This document shows, in pieces, positions 25,570-35,244 of a stretch of DNA of 64,000 nucleotides. The position numbers and the translations under genes were made by a program. The notes beneath the pieces were generated by a model that worked only from the letters and a program-made list of their open reading frames with translations, made no database searches and was not told where the DNA came from. The DNA comes from Pseudomonas monteilii (GTDB lineage Bacteria; Pseudomonadota; Gammaproteobacteria; Pseudomonadales; Pseudomonadaceae): contig CP013997.1 in assembly GCA_001534745.1 (NCBI GenBank), forward strand, positions 2,046,001-2,110,000, given 5' to 3'. Positions within the stretch are counted from its first letter, which is position 1; every line of letters begins with the position of its first letter.

Positions 25570-26469
25570 GTGGGCGTTCGTACGCGGCGTATCAAAGGCG
25601 TCATGCTGGTGTCAGCCGGTGTGGTGGTCAGTGCCTTGGGCTTCTTTGCCTGGCAGAGTTTCTACCCGGTCCAGGCTGCCAAGGGCTGGGCCGTGGAGGT
25701 GGTGCACGGATCGGTCGACAAGGCCGCCTCCCTGGTGCCCCTGGCCGACGGCAGCCTGCTGGTCAGCCGCGAGCTCAAGGACGGGCAGGGCAGTATCCTG
25801 CGCATCACCCGCGAGGGCGAGCGGGAGGTGATGGTCAAGGGCCTGTCCAAGCCCGACGGCATGATCGCTGCCCAAGGCGGCTGGGTGTTCAGCCAGGAGG
25901 GCGGCAAGGCGCCGGTCAGCCTGTCGCGCGATGGCCAGGTCACCCACCTGTTCGAGGGCGAGAACGTCCAGGGGTTGTGGAGCGATGCCCAGCACCTGTA
26001 CGCGATCGAGGACCGCAAGGCCGATGGCCGTCTGATGCGCTACGACTGGCGCACGGGTGCACTCGACGTGTTGCGCTCGGGGCTGACCGAGGGCGAAGGC
26101 CTGACGCGCTGTGGCGAGGGTCGTCTGCTCTACACCGAAAAGGCCGCTGGCCAGGTACGGGCCCTGACCCCGGACAAGCGCGACCCAGTGGTGGTCGCCG
26201 GGTTGCGCAACCCGACCTTCCTGATGTGCGACCAGCGTGGGTTGTGGATCAGCGAGGACTCCACCCACCGCGCCCGGTTGCTGCGCATCGACCCCCAGGG
26301 GCATCAGCACACGGTGTTGACCTTCCTCAAGGCGCCCCAGGCGATCGTGCCGGACGGAGAGGGCGGCTACCTGCTGGCCGAAGGGGGACGTGACCGGATC
26401 CTGCACCTGACGCCACAGGCCGGGCAGCCCGACGCGGAAACGGTGGCCGAGAGCAAGCCGGGGGCCTGA
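25570..26469 (+). CDS. SMP-30/NHL-like beta-propeller protein, probably membrane-anchored
   Basis: A 299-residue protein starting at GTG 25570, with AGGAAAGGT just upstream. Residues about 9-28 (KGVMLVSAGVVVSALGFFAW) form a signal anchor, so the rest is periplasmic. The mature part has repeated four-strand blades with the pattern 'dG.l..v...' (LPLADGSLLVSRELKDGQG-like, GLSKPDGMIAAQGGWVFSQE, GLRNPTFLMCDQRGLWISED, LKAPQAIVPDGEGGYLLAEG), typical of SMP-30/gluconolactonase or NHL propellers. Catalytic metal ligands of lactonases are not certain, so a binding or lactonase role cannot be chosen. Confidence 0.7.
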   Translation: MGVRTRRIKGVMLVSAGVVVSALGFFAWQSFYPVQAAKGWAVEVVHGSVDKAASLVPLADGSLLVSRELKDGQGSILRITREGEREVMVKGLSKPDGMIAAQGGWVFSQEGGKAPVSLSRDGQVTHLFEGENVQGLWSDAQHLYAIEDRKADGRLMRYDWRTGALDVLRSGLTEGEGLTRCGEGRLLYTEKAAGQVRALTPDKRDPVVVAGLRNPTFLMCDQRGLWISEDSTHRARLLRIDPQGHQHTVLTFLKAPQAIVPDGEGGYLLAEGGRDRILHLTPQAGQPDAETVAESKPGA

Positions 26470-26787
26470 GGTGGAGTGGGCCTGGAAGGCAGGGCACAGC
26501 TTGAACGGGCGGTGAGGCCACTGGCGTCATCGCGGGCAAGCCCGCTCCCACAGGTGACTGAGCTTCGCGGCCAGTCTTTCACTACTCGGCACATGCCCAA
26601 CCGCATGCGGCACCTAGCAGGGCCTTATCGCTGGCAAGCCAGCTCCCACCCAGATCCCTGCAGCCGTCAATGTAGGCAGGGCTGCGCAAGCAGCTTGTGG
26701 GAGCGGGCTTGCCCGCGATGAGGGCGGTGCAGGCGATGCCAAGCCTGCCGCTTGAGCCTCGACACGCCGCCCGCACCACCGCCTGCC
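26470..26787. repeat. REP/BIME cluster between convergent genes
   Basis: This gap of about 320 bp contains REP units with cores GCGGGCAAGCCCGCTCCC (about 26531-26552), TCGCTGGCAAGCCAGCTCCC (26628-26647) and GGGAGCGGGCTTGCCCGCGA (26699-26718). The last two form a 100-bp composite (26621-26720) that recurs in reverse at 39459-39558. No gene is seen; the flanking genes converge here. Confidence 0.85.
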
Positions 26788-28935
26788 TTACACCCTGAAC
26801 TGATCCATCAACCCCTGCTGCTGATTGGCCAGCCCATTGAGCGACTGGCTGACCCGCGCCGCTTCGCCGGCCTGTTCGGACAGCGACTCGGTCACGTCGC
26901 GGATGGTGGCGATGTTGTGGTTGATCTCTTCGGCCACCGCGCTCTGCTCCTCGGCCGCGCTGGCGATCTGCAGGTTCATGTCGCTGATCACGCTGACCGC
27001 CTCGCCGATGCGCTGTAGGGCGCTCACGGCATGGTTCACCTGCTCGACGCTGTCCTGCGCCTGGCGGTGGCTGCCTTCCATGGCCGAAACCACGTCGTGG
27101 GTGCCGGCCTGCAAGGCTTCGATGACCTGCCGGGTCTCTTCCACCGACTCCTGGGTACGCCGCGCCAGGTTGCGCACCTCGTCGGCGACCACGGCGAACC
27201 CGCGACCGGCTTCACCGGCACGGGCGGCCTCGATCGCCGCGTTGAGGGCCAGCAGGTTGGTCTGCTCGGCGATCGAGCGGATCACTTCCAGTACGCTGCC
27301 GATCTGTTCGCTGTTGCGGGCCAGGCCGCCGACCTGGTCCATGGCGCTGTTCATCTCGTGGGCCAAAGCATCGATGCCGGTGGTGGTGCGGTCGATCACC
27401 GCCAGGCCTTCGCGGGTCGCCTGATCGGCTTCGCGTGCGGCTTGTGCGGCCTGGGCCGCACTGCGGGCCACGTCCTGGGCGGTGGCGCTCATCTCCTGCG
27501 AAGCGGTAGCAGCCTGGTCGACCTGGCGGAACTGCTGTTCCATGCCGGCGCTGGTCTGGCTGGCGATGGCTGCCGACTGCTCGGCGTTGCCACGGGCAGC
27601 GGTCACCGACTGCTTCACCTCGGCCACGATCGGCTGCAACTTGTCCAGGAAGCGGTTGAACCAGCCGGCCAGCTGGCCCAGCTCGTCCTGCTTGGCGTAT
27701 TGCAGACGGCGGGTGAGGTCGCCTTCGCCGCTGGCGATGTCCTTGAGCATCGCTGCCACGCCGAGGATCGGCCGGGTCACGCCGCGCGCCAGCAGCCAGA
27801 CCAGCAGCAGGCCCAGCAAGGCCGCACCGATGCCCAGGGCCAGTTCCAGCCAGGTGCCCTGGGTGTTCAACTGGTCGAGTTCCTGCTCCAGCGCATCGGC
27901 CGGTTCGGTCAGGACTTGCTTGGGCGCATCCAGCATCACGCCCCAACGCTTGCCACCCGGGATCGGCGCGAAGGTCGCCAGTACCTTGAGGTGATCGGCA
28001 TCCTGCACCAGGCTCATCGGCTTGCCTTCGCCCAGCAGGCGCGTCAGCTCGGCGCCCTGGGCGGTGTCCACCTGGTCGAAGCGCGTGGCCAGCTTGCTGG
28101 CATCGCCACTGTAGCCAGCCAGCAACCCGCCCGGGCTGAGGATGCCCACGCGGGTACGGCCTTCGTACAGGCCGCGGCTGGCTTCTTCGCTGAGCGCCTG
28201 CAGGCTGTTCAGGTTGATGTCCACCGACAGGGTCCCCATCACCCGATCGGCGACCATCAGCGGGAACACGATGCTGGTCATCAGCACCTGCTGGCCTTCC
28301 ACTTCATAGAAATAGGGTTCGCTCACGCACACCTGGCGCGTGCGATTCGGGCAGGCCCACCAGGTGTTGGCCGGCTCGCCGCTGGGGCCGACGCGGGTGT
28401 CGGTCATGTCGCTTTCCGGCAGGGTGGTGGCGGTCAGTTGCCCGGCCCGCGGTTGTGACCAGTACAGCGCGAAACGCCCCTGAGGGTTGCTGCCCAGGGC
28501 GGCCTGGTCAGCGAACCGTGCATCCTGGTTGTCCAGTCCGTCCGGCTGGAACACCAGCGACAGGCCCAGCAACTCGGGTTTGCCACGCAGCGCGTTCTGC
28601 ACGAGCGCGGCCAGTTCCTGACGCAGCTCGCGGGCGTCGATGCCGCGCTTGCTGGCCTGCTCGCGCAGGAACAGCACCTGCCGCACATAGCCTGCACCGT
28701 AATGGTACGCCTCGGTGAACTGACGGCGGATGTTCTGGGCCTGCACCGTGCCCTCGGCCTCGATGCGCGCCTGGGCCGCCTGGGTCAGCATCTGCGTGCT
28801 GCTGGCCTTGACCAGGTCGCTGGTGTGGTCCATGCGGTAGAGAGACAGGCCGACCAGCAGCGTGACGATGGCTGCCAGGCATAGCCCGGCCAGCAGGGTG
28901 ATCTTCCATTGGATGGACAGTTGACGCAGTGGCAT
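26788..28935 (-). CDS. Methyl-accepting chemotaxis protein (dCache type)
   Basis: A 715-residue chemoreceptor. TM1 is at about 11-33 ([20 protein letters not shown]), a large periplasmic ligand domain of dCache size covers about 34-360 (including [19 protein letters not shown]), TM2 is near 365-390 ([20 protein letters not shown]), HAMP follows ([20 protein letters not shown]), and the cytoplasmic signalling hairpin has the invariant tip [20 protein letters not shown]. There is no C-terminal NWETF-type pentapeptide. The ligand cannot be told from sequence by eye; P. putida-group dCache receptors sense amino acids, polyamines or purines. The gene stands alone, divergent from the antiporter gene. 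Confidence 0.95.
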   Translation of the reverse strand: MPLRQLSIQWKITLLAGLCLAAIVTLLVGLSLYRMDHTSDLVKASSTQMLTQAAQARIEAEGTVQAQNIRRQFTEAYHYGAGYVRQVLFLREQASKRGIDARELRQELAALVQNALRGKPELLGLSLVFQPDGLDNQDARFADQAALGSNPQGRFALYWSQPRAGQLTATTLPESDMTDTRVGPSGEPANTWWACPNRTRQVCVSEPYFYEVEGQQVLMTSIVFPLMVADRVMGTLSVDINLNSLQALSEEASRGLYEGRTRVGILSPGGLLAGYSGDASKLATRFDQVDTAQGAELTRLLGEGKPMSLVQDADHLKVLATFAPIPGGKRWGVMLDAPKQVLTEPADALEQELDQLNTQGTWLELALGIGAALLGLLLVWLLARGVTRPILGVAAMLKDIASGEGDLTRRLQYAKQDELGQLAGWFNRFLDKLQPIVAEVKQSVTAARGNAEQSAAIASQTSAGMEQQFRQVDQAATASQEMSATAQDVARSAAQAAQAAREADQATREGLAVIDRTTTGIDALAHEMNSAMDQVGGLARNSEQIGSVLEVIRSIAEQTNLLALNAAIEAARAGEAGRGFAVVADEVRNLARRTQESVEETRQVIEALQAGTHDVVSAMEGSHRQAQDSVEQVNHAVSALQRIGEAVSVISDMNLQIASAAEEQSAVAEEINHNIATIRDVTESLSEQAGEAARVSQSLNGLANQQQGLMDQFRV

Positions 28936-29252
28936 GAAGCGAGCCCCTTGGTGAGTTTCAAATCGGCATGACGGCGTATCGGCCGTGTACGGGCAATCTT
29001 GATGACCGTCATGACTTTGACATCCAGGGTGCCCTGCTTCAGAGTGTGCGCCCTTCGTGAAACCCGTTCCTGGGCCTTGGCGTGGCAGCCCAAGGCTGCA
29101 CCCGCGCCTGGCCGGGCCGTTCGCACCCTGTCGGCGCTTTCCTGGTCGCTGGGCGGTGTCACGGTCCCTTGGCGCTAACGTTCAGCCGTCCGCGAACGTC
29201 CAGGTACAGGCAACCCGTCGCTTTTCATTCGTCGCAAGAGGTAGATCCGTTC
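28936..29252. other. Divergent intergenic region, no gene
   Basis: About 317 bp separating the chemoreceptor and the antiporter gene. It must hold the two divergent promoters. A TTGACA-like TTTGACA occurs near 29015 and an imperfect palindrome ATGACCGTCAT just before it; neither is supported further. No REP element or small gene is seen. Confidence 0.5.
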
Positions 29253-30572
29253 ATGAATGCAGTCATTGCCGCGGTCAGCGTCATGCTGGTGCTGAGCCTG
29301 TCCCGCGTGCACGTCGTCATCGCGCTGATCGTCGGTGCGCTGACCGGGGGCCTGGTCGGTGGGCTGGGCATCGAGGGCACGCTGGCGGCCTTCAACGGTG
29401 GTCTCGGGGGCGGGGCCACGGTGGCCTTGTCCTACGCGCTGCTCGGCGCCTTCGCCGTGGCCATCGCCAAGTCCGGACTGGCCCACGCCCTGGCCGACCG
29501 CGCCCTGCGCATGATCGACCTGCAAGGGCATGCCGAAGGGGGCAAGGTCAAATGGCTGCTCATCGGCCTGCTGCTGATGGTCGCGATCGCCTCGCAGAAC
29601 GTGCTGCCGATCCACATCGCCTTCATTCCGCTGCTGGTGCCGCCGCTGCTGTACGTGCTCACCCGACTGAAGATCGACCGACGCCTGATCGCGTGCGTGA
29701 TGACCTTCGGCCTGATCACGCCGTACATCTTCCTGCCGGTGGGCTTCGGCAACATCTTCCTCAACCAGATCCTGCTGGCCAACGTCAGCCGCGCCGGCGT
29801 CGACATCAGCGGCATCAACGTGACCCACGCCATGGCCCTTCCGGCCACCGGCATGCTGGTTGGGCTGCTGGTGGCGGTGTTCATCAGCTACCGGCGCAAG
29901 CGCGAGTACGACCTGTCGCGCATCGAGCAGGTCGAGCAGGTCGCCGTTCGCTACAACCCCATGACCCTGCTGGTGGCGGGCATCGCCATCGTCTTGGCGT
30001 TCGTCGTGCAGCTCTGGCTGGATTCGATGATCATCGGCGCCATGGCAGGCTTTCTGATCTTCTCGCTGTCGGGCATCGTGCGCTGGAAGGACACCGATGA
30101 CCTGTTCACCGAAGGCATGAAGATGATGGCCATGATCGGCTTCATCCTGATCACCGCCTCGGGCTTCGCCGAGGTCATGAAGGCCACCGGCGACGTCCAG
30201 GCCCTGGTCACCAGCGCTGCAGAATGGATCAACCACAGCAAGGGTCTTGGCGCCTTGCTCATGCTGCTGGTGGGGTTGCTGGTGACCATGGGCATCGGCT
30301 CGTCGTTCTCCACCGTGCCAATCCTGGCCGCGATCTTCGTGCCGCTGTGCGTGCAGTTGGGCTTCGACCCGCTGGCCACCGTGTGCATCGTCGGCACCGC
30401 CGGCGCCCTGGGCGATGCCGGCTCGCCAGCGTCCGACTCGACCCTCGGTCCGACCTCGGGGCTCAACGTCGACGGGCAGCATCACCACATCTGGGACACC
30501 GTGGTGCCGACCTTCATCCACTACAACGTGCCCCTGCTGGCCTTCGGCTGGATGGCGGCGATGGTGCTCTGA
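29253..30572 (+). CDS. Na+/H+ antiporter family transporter (NhaC/YuiF-like)
   Basis: A 439-residue inner-membrane transporter with about 11-12 hydrophobic segments. ATG 29253 has AAGAGGT about 10 bp upstream and begins directly with a membrane helix ([20 protein letters not shown]); the longer open frame upstream is not protein-like. Conserved features are [20 protein letters not shown] in the N-terminal half, the loop [20 protein letters not shown], and the C-terminal [20 protein letters not shown] motif typical of the YuiF/NhaC-like group (annotated as Na+/H+ antiporter or putative amino acid permease). Substrate is therefore open. No partner gene is visible; it converges with fecR. Confidence 0.85.
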   Translation: MNAVIAAVSVMLVLSLSRVHVVIALIVGALTGGLVGGLGIEGTLAAFNGGLGGGATVALSYALLGAFAVAIAKSGLAHALADRALRMIDLQGHAEGGKVKWLLIGLLLMVAIASQNVLPIHIAFIPLLVPPLLYVLTRLKIDRRLIACVMTFGLITPYIFLPVGFGNIFLNQILLANVSRAGVDISGINVTHAMALPATGMLVGLLVAVFISYRRKREYDLSRIEQVEQVAVRYNPMTLLVAGIAIVLAFVVQLWLDSMIIGAMAGFLIFSLSGIVRWKDTDDLFTEGMKMMAMIGFILITASGFAEVMKATGDVQALVTSAAEWINHSKGLGALLMLLVGLLVTMGIGSSFSTVPILAAIFVPLCVQLGFDPLATVCIVGTAGALGDAGSPASDSTLGPTSGLNVDGQHHHIWDTVVPTFIHYNVPLLAFGWMAAMVL

Positions 30573-30580
30573 ACCCGCCG

Positions 30581-31591
30581 TCAGCCGCGTGAGGGGGCAG
30601 GGGAGATGCGGTTGAGGACGGTGCTGCCGTCCTGGCTGCGGGTCAGGTAGACCGGCAGCACCTTGGGCAGGGTGCGCACCAGGCCTTCGACATCATGGGT
30701 GCTGTAGGTGCCACTGATGCGGATCTGCCCCACGCTGCGGTCGGCCAGGCGCAGCGGCTTGGCCAGGTAGCGGTTGATCGACGGCAGGGCCTCGGCCAGG
30801 GTCAGGTCGTCGAGCACCAGACGCCCGTTGCGCCAGGCCAGGCTGTTGCCGTGGTCCTGGGTCTGGCTCAGCTGCGGTTCGAAGTCACCGGCCTGGTAGT
30901 GCGCCTGCATGCCGGGGTCCAGGCGATAGCCACCGGTCTCACCATCGCTGCTGACCTGTACCGAGCCCTCGACCAGGGTCACCTTGACCTGGTCCTTGTA
31001 CTTCCACACGTTGAAGCGCGTCCCGGTCACGCGTGTCTGGCCGCTGCCGGCGCGCACGATGAACGGGTGGGCGCTGTCGTGGCTGACCTCGAAGAACGCC
31101 TCGCCCTTGATCAGCGCCACCCGGCGCTGGTCCTTGAAATTGAAGAAGCGCAGCTCGGTGTCCAGGTTCAGTTCCACCTGGCTGCCATCGCTCAGGCGCA
31201 CGCTGCGGACCTGGTCGGTGCTTTCCAGGTGCTGGTAGGCATTGGGCACCCAGCCATGTTCCCAACCGATCCAGGCGGCCAGCGGCAGCCCCAGCAGGCC
31301 GATGACGGCCGCGGTCGCCAGGCGACGCAGTGGGGTCGCACGCGGGCGACGAGGCGATTCGACCGGATCGGGTTCCAGCACGAACGGGGTGCGCGGCAGC
31401 AGGTCGGTGGTGTGCCAGATCTGCTCCATGGCGCGGTACTCGACGGCGTGCCGCGGGTCTTCATCGAGCCAGCGGGCGAACGCCTGACGCTCGAGCCGGC
31501 TGCAGTCGGGCGCATGCAGGCGCATGCACCAGTACGCGGCGGCGTCGGTGATGGCGTCTTGTTCGCTGCAGGTCGGGCGGTCGGGGATCAT
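30581..31591 (-). CDS. FecR-family anti-sigma/sigma-regulator protein, orphan
   Basis: A 336-residue protein with the FecR layout: an N-terminal cytoplasmic DUF4880 domain (AAYWCMRLHAPDCSRLERQA, then FARWLDEDPRHAVEYRAMEQ), one TM helix at about 88-107 (LATAAVIGLLGLPLAAWIGW), a periplasmic FecR domain (VRLSDGSQVELNLDTEL, KGEAFFEVSHD, FNVWKYKDQVKVTLVEGSV) and a C-terminal DUF4974-like segment that contacts a TonB receptor. ATG 31591 has GGAGTT upstream. FecR proteins control an ECF sigma factor encoded just before them, but here the upstream gene is the divergent marR, so no sigma or receptor gene accompanies it. Confidence 0.9.
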   Translation of the reverse strand: MIPDRPTCSEQDAITDAAAYWCMRLHAPDCSRLERQAFARWLDEDPRHAVEYRAMEQIWHTTDLLPRTPFVLEPDPVESPRRPRATPLRRLATAAVIGLLGLPLAAWIGWEHGWVPNAYQHLESTDQVRSVRLSDGSQVELNLDTELRFFNFKDQRRVALIKGEAFFEVSHDSAHPFIVRAGSGQTRVTGTRFNVWKYKDQVKVTLVEGSVQVSSDGETGGYRLDPGMQAHYQAGDFEPQLSQTQDHGNSLAWRNGRLVLDDLTLAEALPSINRYLAKPLRLADRSVGQIRISGTYSTHDVEGLVRTLPKVLPVYLTRSQDGSTVLNRISPAPSRG

Positions 31592-31752
31592 CGCAACTCC
31601 AGTTTTTGCGCATTCTACCCATGGGGGTTGCCAGCGAGAACCGAGAACGCCGTGAATTGCTCTCATTTAAATTTTTTTTAAGGGCAGAGGCCTACAGACA
31701 GCTCGCTCAGTTCGCCGTCCATCGTTAGATAGATAGCGAGCTAATAACCTGT

Positions 31753-31780
31753 TTGACATTCACTGCCTAAGCAGTAATAT
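31753..31780 (+). promoter_or_regulatory. Sigma70-type promoter with embedded palindrome (probable MarR operator)
   Basis: TTGACA at 31753-31758 and TAATAT at 31775-31780 are spaced by 16 bp. Between them lies ACTGC-CTAA-GCAGT, a perfect inverted repeat covering 31762-31775. A MarR dimer bound here would block RNA polymerase, so autoregulation of the marR-emrAB unit is likely. The site is about 85 bp before the marR start. Confidence 0.7.
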
Positions 31781-31862
31781 TTGCACACATATTCCTGCGT
31801 GTTTTCGGGCAGGTGCAGGGCATGGAGCCGATTGACCTTATGTCCACGTTCGTCTAGGCGCG

Positions 31863-32375
31863 ATGCGTATTCATCGATCGTCGCCGCTGTGCAGGTGCCC
31901 TTTGTCCCATTTCACGTCAGAAAACTTCTCGCACTGTGCCATCGGCCTGTTGCTGGGGCGTGCCGCGCTGCTCAAGGACCGTGTCCTGGACGGCCACCTC
32001 GAACCCTTCGGCGTCACGGCGGCGCAGTTCAAGGTGCTGATCATCGTGACCCAGTACCAGGTCGACACGCCCGCCGAGGTGTGCCGCTACCTGGGCCTGG
32101 ACAGCGGTTCGATGACGCGCATGCTCGATCGTCTGGAGCACAAGGGCCTGGTGCGACGGCAGCGCTGCCCGACCGATCGGCGCGTGGTACGCCTGGAGCT
32201 GACCGAAGACGGTCAGGCCCTGGCCGACCGCCTGCCGGAGATCGGCGCGGCGGCGATGAACGACCTGGTCGGGGTACTCGAGATCGACGAGCTGCAGACG
32301 CTCGAACGTCTGCTGGCCAAGGTGCTGTGCAACGCCGGTGACCCATTGACCCTGCGCCGCTTCGGCGACCGCTGA
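31863..32375 (+). CDS. MarR-family regulator of the adjacent efflux operon
   Basis: A 170-residue winged-helix protein: the core AAQFKVLIIVTQYQVDTPAE, VCRYLGLDSGSMTRMLDRLE (recognition helix) and the wing KGLVRRQRCPTDRRVVRLELT are standard MarR/EmrR. It probably represses the operon and is released by phenolic or drug-like ligands. The start at ATG 31863 has a weak ribosome site; a later non-ATG start before CPLSHF is possible. It lies 36 bp upstream of the HlyD-type gene, so the three genes form one operon. Confidence 0.9.
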   Translation: MRIHRSSPLCRCPLSHFTSENFSHCAIGLLLGRAALLKDRVLDGHLEPFGVTAAQFKVLIIVTQYQVDTPAEVCRYLGLDSGSMTRMLDRLEHKGLVRRQRCPTDRRVVRLELTEDGQALADRLPEIGAAAMNDLVGVLEIDELQTLERLLAKVLCNAGDPLTLRRFGDR

Positions 32376-32411
32376 CCTTTTCCTGATTCGACTTCTTCCC
32401 AAGGTATCGCC

Positions 32412-33608
32412 ATGGCCACTCCTGCGGACACTTCTTCTACTCCCCCGGCGCCCCAGTCCTCGCGCAAGCGCAAGGTGCTGCTGCTGGGCCTGCTGCTGCT
32501 CGTGATCCTCGGTGCAGCCGGTTTCTGGGCCTGGTATTCGCTCGTCGGACGCTGGTACGAAAGCACCGACGATGCCTACGTCAGCGGCAACGTGGTCGAG
32601 ATCACCCCCCTGGTGACCGGCACCGTGACCCGCATCGGCGCCGATGATGGCGACCTGGTGCAGGCTGGCCAGGTATTGCTCACCTTCGACCCGAGCGACA
32701 GCGAAGTGGCCTTGCAGTCGGCCGAGGCCAATCTGGCCCGTACCGTGCGCCAGGTGCGGGGGCTGTACAGCAACGTCGACGCGCTCAAGGCCCAGGTGCA
32801 AAGCCGCCAGGCCCAGCTGAAGACGGCCCGCGACAATTACAACCGACGCAAGGAGCTGGCTTCCAGCGGTGCGATCGCCGCCGAGGAGCTGTCGCACGCT
32901 CAGGATGACCTGACCAGCGCGCAAAGCGGCCTGGACAACGCCCGTCAGCAGCTGGCCACCAGCACGGCCCTGGTCGACGACACCGTGGTGGCCTCCCATC
33001 CCGACGTGATGGCCGCCGCCGCCGACCTGCGTCAGGCCTATCTCGCCCATGCTCGTACCACCCTGGTGGCGCCGGTGACCGGCCATGTCGCCAAGCGCAC
33101 CGTGCAGCTGGGCCAGCGCCTGCAGCCGGGCGCAGCGACCATGGCGGTGATTCCGCTGGACGAGGTGTGGATCGACGCCAACTTCAAAGAGACTCAGCTG
33201 CGCGACATGCGCATCGGCCAGCCGGTGGATGTCACCGCCGACCTGTATGGCGACGACATCGTCTACAAGGGCACGGTCGAAAGCCTGGGTGCCGGGACCG
33301 GCAGCGCCTTCGCCCTGCTGCCGGCGCAGAACGCCACCGGCAACTGGATCAAGATCGTCCAGCGTGTACCGGTGCGCATCCATCTGGACCGCGAGCAGTT
33401 GCAGCAGCACCCGCTGCGCATCGGCCTGTCCACCGTGGCCGAAGTCGACCTGCATGACCAGAGCGGCCCGACCCTGGCCCAGCAACCGCCGCGCCAGGCG
33501 CCGTTCGCCACCCAGGTGTATGACCAGCAGCTGGCCGAGGCCGACCAGCTGATCAGCCGCCTGATCCGCGAGAACAGCGCCGCCAGCGGCAAGTCGGCGT
33601 CCCGATGA
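32412..33608 (+). CDS. EmrA-like membrane fusion protein (HlyD family)
   Basis: A 398-residue periplasmic adaptor with an N-terminal anchor at about 22-42 (VLLLGLLLLVILGAAGFWAW), the biotinyl-lipoyl half motifs (STDDAYVSGNVVEITPLVTG at the start, TTLVAPVTGHVAKRTVQLGQ later), a long coiled coil between about 95 and 195 (ESNLARTVR-like, RQAQLKTARDNYNRRKELAS) and a C-terminal beta-barrel (VDVTADLYGDDIVYKGTVES). It links the EmrB-type transporter to an outer-membrane channel for drug efflux. AAGGTATCGCC lies before ATG 32412. Its stop overlaps the next start (ATGA at 33605). Confidence 0.92.
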   Translation: MATPADTSSTPPAPQSSRKRKVLLLGLLLLVILGAAGFWAWYSLVGRWYESTDDAYVSGNVVEITPLVTGTVTRIGADDGDLVQAGQVLLTFDPSDSEVALQSAEANLARTVRQVRGLYSNVDALKAQVQSRQAQLKTARDNYNRRKELASSGAIAAEELSHAQDDLTSAQSGLDNARQQLATSTALVDDTVVASHPDVMAAAADLRQAYLAHARTTLVAPVTGHVAKRTVQLGQRLQPGAATMAVIPLDEVWIDANFKETQLRDMRIGQPVDVTADLYGDDIVYKGTVESLGAGTGSAFALLPAQNATGNWIKIVQRVPVRIHLDREQLQQHPLRIGLSTVAEVDLHDQSGPTLAQQPPRQAPFATQVYDQQLAEADQLISRLIRENSAASGKSASR

Positions 33609-35140
33609 GCCAGAGCGCGCCGGCCCAGTTCACCCCGCCGAGCCTGCTGCTGACCACCATCGGTCTGTCGCTGGCGACCTTCATGCAGGTGCTCGACACG
33701 ACGATCGCCAACGTCGCCTTGCCGACCATCTCCGGCAACCTGGGGGTCAGCTACGAGCAGGGCACCTGGGTGATCACCTCGTTCGCCGTCAGCAACGCCA
33801 TCGCCTTGCCGCTGACCGGTTGGCTGAGCCGACGCTTCGGCGAGGTCAAGCTGTTCATCTGGGCCACCTTGCTCTTCGTGCTGGCCTCGTTCCTCTGCGG
33901 CATCGCCCAGTCGATGCCCGAGCTGGTGGGCTTTCGCGTGCTGCAAGGGGTGGTCGCCGGGCCGTTGTACCCGATGACCCAGACCTTGCTGATCGCCGTC
34001 TATCCCCCGGCCAAGCGCGGCATGGCCCTGGCGCTGCTGGCCATGGTCACGGTGGTGGCGCCGATTGCCGGGCCGATTCTCGGGGGCTGGATCACCGACA
34101 GCTACAGCTGGCCGTGGATCTTCTTCATCAACGTGCCGATCGGTCTGTTCGCCGCCGCCGTGGTGCGCCAGCAGATGCGCGACCGGCCAGTGGTCACCAG
34201 CCGCCAGCCGATGGACTACATCGGCCTGTTGACCCTGATCGTCGGGGTCGGCGCCTTGCAGGTGGTGCTCGACAAGGGTAACGACCTGGACTGGTTCGAG
34301 TCGCCGTTCATCATCGTCGGCAGCCTGATCTCGCTGGTGTTCCTGATCGGCTTCGTGATCTGGGAACTGACCGACCGCCACCCGATCGTCAACCTGCGCC
34401 TGTTCACCCACCGCAACTTCCGCGTCGGCACCATTGTGCTGGTGGGCGGCTATGCCGGGTTCTTCGGCATCAACCTGATCCTGCCGCAGTGGTTGCAGAC
34501 GCAGATGGGCTACACCGCCACCTGGGCAGGCCTGGCCGTGGCACCGATCGGCCTGCTGCCTGTGATCATGTCGCCCTTCGTCGGCAAGTACGCCCACCGC
34601 TTCGACCTGCGCGTGCTGGCGGCGCTGGCGTTCCTCGCCATCGGCGGCAGCTGCTACATGCGCGCCGGGTTCACCGATCAGGTGGACTTCACGCACATCG
34701 CCTTGGTGCAGATGTTCATGGGGATCGGCGTGGCGCTGTTCTTCATGCCGACCCTGAGCATCCTGCTCTCGGACCTGCCGCCCCAGCAGATCGCCGACGG
34801 TTCGGGCCTGGCGACGTTCCTGCGTACGCTGGGTGGCAGCTTCGCCGCCTCGTTGACCACCTGGATCTGGATCCGCCGGGCCGATCAGCACCATGCGTAC
34901 CTGAGCGAGCACATCAGCACCTACGACCCGGCGACCCGGCATGCCCTGGAGACCCTCGGGGGCGCCAATGGGCAGAGTTACGCCCAGCTGGAACAGATCC
35001 TCAATGGGCAGGCGTACATGATGTCGACGGTGGATTACTTCATGATGATGACCTGGGTGTTCGCCGGGTTGATCCTGTTGGTGTGGTTCGCCAAACCCCC
35101 ATTCAGCGCCAAGCCGGCGCCGGGGTCGGGGGGGCATTGA
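33605..35140 (+). CDS. EmrB-like MFS multidrug transporter (DHA2, 14 TM)
   Basis: A 511-residue inner-membrane transporter of the drug:H+ antiporter-2 family: motif D1 (LDTTIANVALPTISGNLG) in TM1, WVITSFAVSNAIALPLTGWL and motif A (SRRFGEVK) after TM2, motif C-like GPILGGWITDSYSWPWIFFI in TM5, and about 14 hydrophobic segments overall. It exports hydrophobic drugs or uncouplers together with the adaptor at 32412. No outer-membrane factor is encoded next to it, so a shared TolC/OprM-type channel is expected. It is last in the operon; REP elements follow. Confidence 0.93.
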   Translation: MSQSAPAQFTPPSLLLTTIGLSLATFMQVLDTTIANVALPTISGNLGVSYEQGTWVITSFAVSNAIALPLTGWLSRRFGEVKLFIWATLLFVLASFLCGIAQSMPELVGFRVLQGVVAGPLYPMTQTLLIAVYPPAKRGMALALLAMVTVVAPIAGPILGGWITDSYSWPWIFFINVPIGLFAAAVVRQQMRDRPVVTSRQPMDYIGLLTLIVGVGALQVVLDKGNDLDWFESPFIIVGSLISLVFLIGFVIWELTDRHPIVNLRLFTHRNFRVGTIVLVGGYAGFFGINLILPQWLQTQMGYTATWAGLAVAPIGLLPVIMSPFVGKYAHRFDLRVLAALAFLAIGGSCYMRAGFTDQVDFTHIALVQMFMGIGVALFFMPTLSILLSDLPPQQIADGSGLATFLRTLGGSFAASLTTWIWIRRADQHHAYLSEHISTYDPATRHALETLGGANGQSYAQLEQILNGQAYMMSTVDYFMMMTWVFAGLILLVWFAKPPFSAKPAPGSGGH

Positions 35141-35244
35141 GGCGGTTGAGGGAAAGGGCGTCGTGGGGTGTTGGCCAGGGTAGTTTGAGAGAGAAGGGCG
35201 GCTTGGGTGCGTGATGCCTGACAGATGGAGGGGCTGATTTTACG

